The translations under genes were made by a program, and so were the position numbers. A DNA stretch of 64,000 bases from Terricaulis sp. (lineage in GTDB: Bacteria > Pseudomonadota > Alphaproteobacteria > Caulobacterales > Aquidulcibacteraceae): positions 1,364,001 through 1,428,000 of the forward strand of contig JANPZV010000005.1 of assembly GCA_024707365.1 (NCBI GenBank). Reading direction: 5' to 3'. How positions within the stretch are numbered: position 1 is the first letter of the stretch; each line of letters opens with the position of its first letter. Shown here one piece after another: positions 59,663-64,000 of this stretch. Below the pieces are notes generated by a model. The model worked only from the letters and a program-made list of their open reading frames with translations, ran no database searches and was not told the origin of the DNA.

Positions 59663-60409
59663 TCAAAGTGCAATCGCGGCGCAGTTGCGCCCGTAATCGG
59701 CGTATCCGGCATGGCCCGCACGCCTGGCGGAATGCCAAAGCGCCGGATCGGCATAGGTGTCCACGCCCAGCGCCTCGGCCTCGACGCCCAGCGCGGCGAG
59801 TTTTGCCGCGCAAAAAGCTGTCAGGTCAAAATGCGCCTTGCCGCTGGGGCCAGGGGCGAAGAAGCGTGCGTGGTTTTCGTCCGCTGCGAGAAAATTCGCC
59901 TCAAACTCCGGGCCGACCTCGTAAGACGCTTGCGCAATGGTCGGCCCGATCGCGGCTTTGATGGCGCGCGCGCCATGCGCGCGCATCAGCGCCGCCGTCG
60001 CCTCCAGCACCCCGCCGAGCGCGCCCTTCCAGCCCGCGTGTGCGGCGCCGATCACGCCCGCCTCACGGTCCGCGAACAGAACCGGCGCGCAATCGGCGGT
60101 GAGCACGGAGATCACCAGGCCAGGCGTTGTCGTCACCAGCGCATCCGCGTGCGGGCGCGGCCCGGCCCAGGGCGCGGTCACAAATACCGCATCGGGCGAA
60201 TGCACCTGATGCACGCCGATCAGCTCATCCGCGCCAAACGCCGATGCGATGCGGTGGCGATTCTCCGCGACGGCCGCCGGATCATCCTGCGAGCCTGTAC
60301 CGGCGTTCAGCGTGGAATAGAGCCCAGAGGAAACACCGCCTTCGCGGCCGAAGAAGCCGTGGCGCAGCCCAGCCAGCGATTTCGCAATAAGGTGCGGCGG
60401 ATGCGTCAC
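59663..60409 (-). CDS. pgeF: Peptidoglycan-editing factor / purine nucleoside phosphorylase (YfiH/LACC1 family)
   Basis: 248 residues. [42 protein letters not shown] and [11 protein letters not shown] contain the His-Cys-His zinc set of the YfiH/PgeF family. Members act on purine nucleosides and have been implicated in removing L-Ser-containing muropeptides. Complete with no break. It is followed by prs in the same direction after 110 bases. Confidence 0.9.
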   Translation of the reverse strand: MTHPPHLIAKSLAGLRHGFFGREGGVSSGLYSTLNAGTGSQDDPAAVAENRHRIASAFGADELIGVHQVHSPDAVFVTAPWAGPRPHADALVTTTPGLVISVLTADCAPVLFADREAGVIGAAHAGWKGALGGVLEATAALMRAHGARAIKAAIGPTIAQASYEVGPEFEANFLAADENHARFFAPGPSGKAHFDLTAFCAAKLAALGVEAEALGVDTYADPALWHSARRAGHAGYADYGRNCAAIAL

Positions 60410-60413
60410 CGGC

Positions 60414-60494
60414 CCCCTCCCATCCCTCCCCTTTCAGGGGGAGGGGCGATGCCGATGCAGACCAATCCCTCCCCCTGAAAGGGGGAGGCGAGGA
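60414..60494. repeat. CCCTCCCC...GGGGGAGG palindromic repeat
   Basis: Two G/C-rich dyads, CCCTCCCCTTTCAGGGGGAGGG and CCCTCCCCCTGAAAGGGGGAGG, face each other over about 80 bases in the gap upstream of pgeF. This is the type of dispersed intergenic palindrome common in alphaproteobacteria. Confidence 0.65.
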
Positions 60495-60515
60495 GAGAGT
60501 GTAAACCGCCGTGCA

Positions 60516-61556
60516 TCAAAACCCGGCCGGCGGCGGCAAGCCGGGGCTCGAAAGGCAGATCACTTTGAACAGCGCGCCCATCTGTTCGGGCGCGGTTAGG
60601 CGCTCCACCTCGCGCTCAAGCCGCGCGGCGTGTTGCGGATTGGCGTTGGCCAGCGCCTCGGCGCGCACCTCAAGCCCCAGCGTGCGCAAGAACGCGCCCT
60701 GCGCCATCGGCCCATGCACGGCAAGCCCAGCCTCGCGCGCCAGATGCGCTACGCGCGCAAAATCCACATGCGCGGTGAGATCGGCCTCGCCCGGCGCGGC
60801 CAGCGGATCGACGTGTTTGTGATTGGAAAGCGCCTGCAGCGTATCGGCGCCCTCGGGCTCGGCGTAGCCGTAATCGATCAGCAGCGCGCGGCCGGGGGCT
60901 GCGTGCAGGCGGCGTTCGATCTCATAGATGAAGGCTTCGAGCGACGGCGCGATCTCGCGCACGCTGCCTTCGGCATCCTCGCTCTCGCCCGGCAAGGCTT
61001 GGCTGAGGCCAAAGGTCAGCTGCTCGGTTTCATCGAGGCCCACCAGCTTCTCATGCCAGCCGTCCTCGCCCTTCACGAATTGGCGGATCGGAAAACAATC
61101 GAGGAATTCATTGCCGATAATCAGCGAAGGGCCGGGCGGGGCGTCCTCCAGACGCAGCGCCCATTCCGCGCCTTCAATGCGGCTGGCTTGCTCATCGCGC
61201 AACGGCGCGCTCATTTCGATCAGCACGATATTGGAATTGTCGTGCATGCCGTCGATGCGTTGCGTGGCGCGCTGCGCATCTTGCATCAGCACGCCGCGCC
61301 CAGGGCCAAGCTCGATCCAGTTGAACGCCGGCTTGCCCAGCACGTCCCATTCATGCGCGCACCAGAGCCCGATCAGTTCGCCAAACATCTGGCTCGCTTC
61401 CGGCGCGGTGATGAAATCCGCCGCTTGCCCGCCGATCGCGGGGCGTGTGGCGTAATAGCCGTGCTTTGGATCGTAGAGGCACGCGGCCATGAACTCGGCC
61501 ACCGTCATGGGGCCGTTGTCCTTGATGTGCTCGATCAGTTTATCTTTGAGGCTCAC
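60516..61556 (-). CDS. MidA/NDUFAF7-family SAM-dependent methyltransferase
   Basis: 346 residues. MTVAEFMAACLYDPKHGYYATR, DFITAPEASQMFGELIGLW, WIELGPGRGVLMQDAQRA and GNEFLDCFPIRQFV are the defining blocks of the MidA/NDUFAF7 family. In mitochondria the family methylates an arginine of complex I subunit NDUFS2. The GTG start overlaps the lgt stop (GTGA), so it is translationally coupled to lgt. Confidence 0.9.
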   Translation of the reverse strand: MSLKDKLIEHIKDNGPMTVAEFMAACLYDPKHGYYATRPAIGGQAADFITAPEASQMFGELIGLWCAHEWDVLGKPAFNWIELGPGRGVLMQDAQRATQRIDGMHDNSNIVLIEMSAPLRDEQASRIEGAEWALRLEDAPPGPSLIIGNEFLDCFPIRQFVKGEDGWHEKLVGLDETEQLTFGLSQALPGESEDAEGSVREIAPSLEAFIYEIERRLHAAPGRALLIDYGYAEPEGADTLQALSNHKHVDPLAAPGEADLTAHVDFARVAHLAREAGLAVHGPMAQGAFLRTLGLEVRAEALANANPQHAARLEREVERLTAPEQMGALFKVICLSSPGLPPPAGF

Positions 61557-62614
61557 GCCGCCGCCAGTTTTGGTTGTTTGAGCGCGCGGCGGATCAGCCA
61601 GGCGCCGATGAGGATCATGGGAATGGAAAGCAACATGCCCATGGTGACAATCCCGCGCAGCGCCTCGGGCATGTGCGCGTCAGGCTCGCGCACCGTTTCC
61701 ATCAGCGCGCGGAAAAGGCCGTAAAACACCAGAAACAGTCCCACATTGAGCCCAGGCCGGCGCAAGCTATCGAATTTCAGCGTGGCGAGGTTGATGATCA
61801 CAAACAGCGCGATCCCTTCAAGCGCGGCTTCATAAAGCTGGCTCGGATGGCGCGGCAGCTCATGGCCGAGCCAAATCCACGCCTTCGCCGCTTGGCTATA
61901 GCCGCCTTCGGGGAAGGTGATGGCCCAAGGCGCGTCGGTGTGCCGGCCCCACAATTCGCCGTTGATGAAATTGGCGATGCGCCCAAAAAAGAGCCCGATC
62001 GGCGCCGCCGCGGCGGCGAGATCGCCCAGGCGCAGAAGATCGACGCTCTGCGTCTTGGTTTTCACGCGCAAGCCTTCGGCTTCCTTGCGCGGCAGCCAGC
62101 CGATGCCGGCAAAACGCACGAACGGCCCGCCTTCGCTGGGGCGTTCCGCCTTCGCGTGTTTCTTGGCCAGCGCCGCGAACTGATCCTCGTCCACGTGCGT
62201 GCGCGGCTTGATCCCTCGCTGGATGCGGAACGCGAAGAAGAACGCGGCCACCGCCACGCCGATCAGCCCGCCATGGAAGCTCATGCCGCCTTGCCAGATT
62301 TGCAGCACCTCGGCCGGATTGGTCCACAAAATCTCGGGCTTATAGAAAAACACATAGCCCAGCCGCCCGCCGAGGATGACGCCAAGCGTCGCCCAGAACA
62401 GGAAATCATCGGCCATCGGCACGGAAAGCGCCGGCTTGCCCGGCGCCCACAGCCGATCCCGCCGGATCAGCCACACCATCCAGCGCCAGCCGAGGAAGAG
62501 GCCGGCGATATAGGCCAGCGCATACCAGCGCAGATCGAGCCGCAGCCCGTCCCCGATCGGCAGCGTGCCGAGGCTCAACGCCACCGGGTCGATTTCCGGG
62601 AATTGAAGGGCCAT
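61553..62614 (-). CDS. lgt: Prolipoprotein diacylglyceryl transferase with extra loop
   Basis: About 353 residues, longer than the usual 270-300. WQGGMSFHGGLIGV, the signature GRIANFINGELWG and RHPSQLYEA are intact. Between residues about 140 and 195 lies a charged insert (HVDEDQFAALAKKHAKAERPSEGGP onward) not found in E. coli Lgt. It transfers diacylglycerol from phosphatidylglycerol to the lipobox Cys of prolipoproteins. ATG 62614 (MALQFPEID) fits the family; in-frame GTGs at 62623 and 62632 are alternatives. Confidence 0.93.
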   Translation of the reverse strand: MALQFPEIDPVALSLGTLPIGDGLRLDLRWYALAYIAGLFLGWRWMVWLIRRDRLWAPGKPALSVPMADDFLFWATLGVILGGRLGYVFFYKPEILWTNPAEVLQIWQGGMSFHGGLIGVAVAAFFFAFRIQRGIKPRTHVDEDQFAALAKKHAKAERPSEGGPFVRFAGIGWLPRKEAEGLRVKTKTQSVDLLRLGDLAAAAAPIGLFFGRIANFINGELWGRHTDAPWAITFPEGGYSQAAKAWIWLGHELPRHPSQLYEAALEGIALFVIINLATLKFDSLRRPGLNVGLFLVFYGLFRALMETVREPDAHMPEALRGIVTMGMLLSIPMILIGAWLIRRALKQPKLAAA

Positions 62615-62679
62615 TTCCAGCACGGCGCACACCTCAAGTTTAGCTGATTGGCCGCATTGCCCCGGCGGCCTCCGGGGTT

Positions 62680-62756
62680 CTAAAGCAACGGACTTTAAAT
62701 TCGCCTCAGCGCGATGGCGAGCGCCGTGCGAATTTAAAGTCCATAAGTTGCTTTAG
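62680..62756. repeat. Palindromic repeat, copy 4 (full form)
   Basis: CTAAAGCAACGGACTTTAAA on the left and AATTTAAAGTCC..GTTGCTTTAG on the right, a 25-bp-class imperfect stem closely matching copy 2. It lies between divergent lgt and ubiK. Confidence 0.8.
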
Positions 62757-62770
62757 AAGATATTGAATTT

Positions 62771-62845
62771 AAAGCGTCTTGTGGACCTTAAATGCGACAC
62801 GGCGGATGATCCAAGGCTTGGGCCGCATTTAAGGTCCGACGCTTT
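62771..62845. repeat. Palindromic repeat, copy 5 (variant arms)
   Basis: AAAGCGTCTTGTGGACCTTA on the left pairs with TTAAGGTCCGACGCTTT on the right, followed inward by AATGCG/CGCATT. It has the same design as copy 4 but different arm sequence, in tandem with it and directly upstream of ubiK. Confidence 0.75.
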
Positions 62846-62870
62846 TATGTGGGGGAGAGGTTCGGTCCAC

Positions 62871-63125
62871 ATGCAAACGACAAGCTCGGTGTTCGATGAT
62901 CTGGCCCGTTTGATGACGGGCGCAATGGGCGTGGCCCAAGGCGCGGGCGATGAGGCCAAAAGCTTCATGCGCGCCCAGGCGGACCGCTTCGTCGCCGAAA
63001 TGGACCTCGTGGGCCGCGATGAGTTCGAGGCCGTCAAGCAGCAGGCCGCCGACGCCCGCGCCGAGGCCGATGAATTGCGCGCCCGCGTCGAAGCGCTGGA
63101 AGCGGCGCTGAAAGCCAAGGGCTGA
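62871..63125 (+). CDS. ubiK: Ubiquinone biosynthesis accessory factor UbiK family
   Basis: 84 residues from ATG 62871 with GGGGGAGAGG upstream: SSVFDDLARLMTGAMGVAQGAG, then FVAEMDLVGRDEFEAVKQQA and a C-terminal coiled coil (ADARAEADELRARVEALEAALK). This is the BMFP/UbiK pattern. It helps the Ubi complex assemble. The frame extends upstream through a palindromic repeat to 62763; that part is not conserved. Confidence 0.9.
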   Translation: MQTTSSVFDDLARLMTGAMGVAQGAGDEAKSFMRAQADRFVAEMDLVGRDEFEAVKQQAADARAEADELRARVEALEAALKAKG

Positions 63126-63127
63126 GG

Positions 63128-63526
63128 CTATTTGAGCAAGCGCATGCCGCCATCGGCGGCGGCGCGCTTATCGAACGTCACGATTTCGCGTGCGCCGGCC
63201 AATGTCGCGATTTCCGCGATCAATGCGTCGGCGTAGTCGATGCTGGCGCTGGCGCGAAAGCGGCCAAGCGCGCGATAGGCGGCTTCGGCGTGCTCAACCA
63301 TCAATTCCGACGATCGCAGCAGGCCCTCGATGATGTTCGCGAGCTGTTCGCGCGATTGCTTGTACGCGCGGGCCATCACCCACGTTGCTTCCGCCAGCAC
63401 AATGGCGGCGACATAGCCAGGCGCCTCTGGCCTCAGCCGCTCGATGACGCGTGTTGCGATAGGCGATTGCACCGCATCATCCTGCGCCAGATAGCGGACG
63501 ATCACATTGGTATCGAGCCCGATCAT
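63128..63526 (-). CDS. PIN domain ribonuclease toxin (VapC type)
   Basis: 132 residues. GLDTNVIVRYL, VLAEATWVMARAY, IDYADALIA and VTFDKRAA give the four acidic residues of the PIN active site. It overlaps the antitoxin stop by ATGA. Likely an Mg-dependent RNase toxin held by the upstream AbrB-fold antitoxin. Confidence 0.9.
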   Translation of the reverse strand: MIGLDTNVIVRYLAQDDAVQSPIATRVIERLRPEAPGYVAAIVLAEATWVMARAYKQSREQLANIIEGLLRSSELMVEHAEAAYRALGRFRASASIDYADALIAEIATLAGAREIVTFDKRAAADGGMRLLK

Positions 63527-63762
63527 TCGCCGCGCGCGCCACGCAGCACGGCTTTATCCATCTCCTCAAGCGATACGGGCTTTGCCGGCTTGCCCAGCAC
63601 GCCCTTGAGCGACTTGATCGAGTGCGTGGCCGGCACGATGGCGAATGCGCCGTCCTCAAGCCGCACAAAATCAAGCCGATCCCCCGGCCCGACGCCGAGC
63701 GCGTCGCGCACGGGCTTGGGCAGGGTGAGCTGCCCCTTGGAGGTGAGCGTTGCGGTGGCCAT
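63523..63762 (-). CDS. AbrB/MazE-fold antitoxin (VapB type)
   Basis: 79 residues. TATLTSKGQLTLPKPVRDALGVGPGDRL is the swapped-hairpin DNA-binding motif; the C-terminal part (KSLKGVLGKPAKPVSLEEMDKAVLRG) should bind the toxin. It precedes the PIN toxin with ATGA overlap, and would repress the operon together with it. Confidence 0.9.
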   Translation of the reverse strand: MATATLTSKGQLTLPKPVRDALGVGPGDRLDFVRLEDGAFAIVPATHSIKSLKGVLGKPAKPVSLEEMDKAVLRGARGE

Positions 63763-63824
63763 GGCGCGCCTTCCTTTCGGTAAGGCGAAAAGTAAGGCGC
63801 GCGCTCGGCGGGGTCAAGCGGCGG

Positions 63825-64000
63825 TTAGTCCTGCACGATCCGCAAGGCGCAGCCCTGCACGATCAGCGTGGCGAGGTTCGGGCCTGGGTTGAACTGGCCC
63901 TCGAACGGCGCGCAGCCTTCGATCGCGATCCGCATCGTCAGCGGGCTTTCATCCGCGACGGGGATTGTCTCGCGCCAGTTCTGCCCCGGCGGGAGCAGAT
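63825..64000 (-). CDS. C-terminus of an unidentified protein (runs off window)
   Basis: The last 58 residues of a minus-strand gene whose start lies beyond base 64000. Visible features are two cysteines (EGCAPFEGQF and QGCALRIVQD*). The Cys pair suggests an extracytoplasmic domain, but no family can be named. Confidence 0.5.
   Translation of the reverse strand, partial: LLPPGQNWRETIPVADESPLTMRIAIEGCAPFEGQFNPGPNLATLIVQGCALRIVQD

Noticed and set aside
60414..60494. Possible CRISPR-like repeats (CCCTCCCC/GGGGGAGG)
   Set aside because: Only two facing palindromic units, no regular spacers and no cas genes; it is a dispersed REP-type palindrome.
63128..63762. Mobile element boundary at the toxin-antitoxin pair
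   Set aside because: No integrase, transposase, direct repeats or tRNA target nearby; VapBC pairs are common on chromosomes.

Overview
The window looks like a chromosomal segment of a GC-rich alphaproteobacterium, most likely Caulobacterales or a Hyphomonadaceae relative. The basis is a three-subunit proton-translocating transhydrogenase (pntAA, pntAB, pntB), an rpsU/COQ9 divergent pair, UbiK, a MidA-type methyltransferase next to lgt, and uniformly GC-rich codon use. No rRNA, tRNA, CRISPR array or phage was seen. About 30 conserved genes, including housekeeping pntB and purE, change reading frame once or more, usually at short G, C, A or T runs. This is best explained by uncorrected long-read indels. 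I therefore give such genes as one span and name the break.

Layout. 1-4.3 kb (minus): a tight operon MBOAT, SGNH protein, acyl carrier protein (ACP), AMP-forming ligase, short-chain dehydrogenase (SDR), built like a Dlt-type surface acylation machine. 4.4-5.9 kb (minus): a HAD-UbiA fusion prenyltransferase. 6.3-18 kb (plus): a hybrid NRPS-PKS locus with module order formyltransferase / condensation-like remnant / adenylation domain split by a luciferase-like monooxygenase / thiolation, then KS-AT-KR-DH-ACP-TE, then an alpha/beta hydrolase. 18-25 kb: a polysaccharide block with flippase, methyltransferase and four glycosyltransferases. 25-31 kb: a metallophosphatase and the pnt operon, interrupted by three unrelated small genes. 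31-35.4 kb (minus): GtrA, epimerase with a membrane tail, GMC-like oxidoreductase, DUF2442 and a small membrane protein. 35.6-37.7 kb: an FkbH-like/ACP pair that may make glyceryl-ACP.

38-46 kb: mixed housekeeping (hydrolases, DUF1801, EVE, YceI, a NatAB-like exporter, a solitary TIR-like protein, rpsU, COQ9). 46-48.5 kb: two tandem LuxR-type paralogues. 49-52 kb: a secreted HEXXH peptidase and purEK. 52-58.5 kb: a GGDEF protein, a second MBOAT/SGNH set and two polytopic membrane proteins, one or both probably glycosyltransferases. 58.6-64 kb: prs, pgeF, midA, lgt, ubiK, a VapBC-type toxin-antitoxin pair and a partial gene at the edge.

Three themes stand out. First, envelope decoration is heavily represented: two MBOAT/SGNH sets, two free ACPs, an AMP ligase, FkbH, UbiA, GtrA, a flippase and several glycosyltransferases. 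Second, the small NRPS-PKS has an unusual domain order and could make a formylated, possibly N-oxygenated, amino-acid-derived polyketide (inference). Third, a family of imperfect palindromes sits mostly between convergent genes, and its TAAAGC ends supply the stop codons of the flanking genes.
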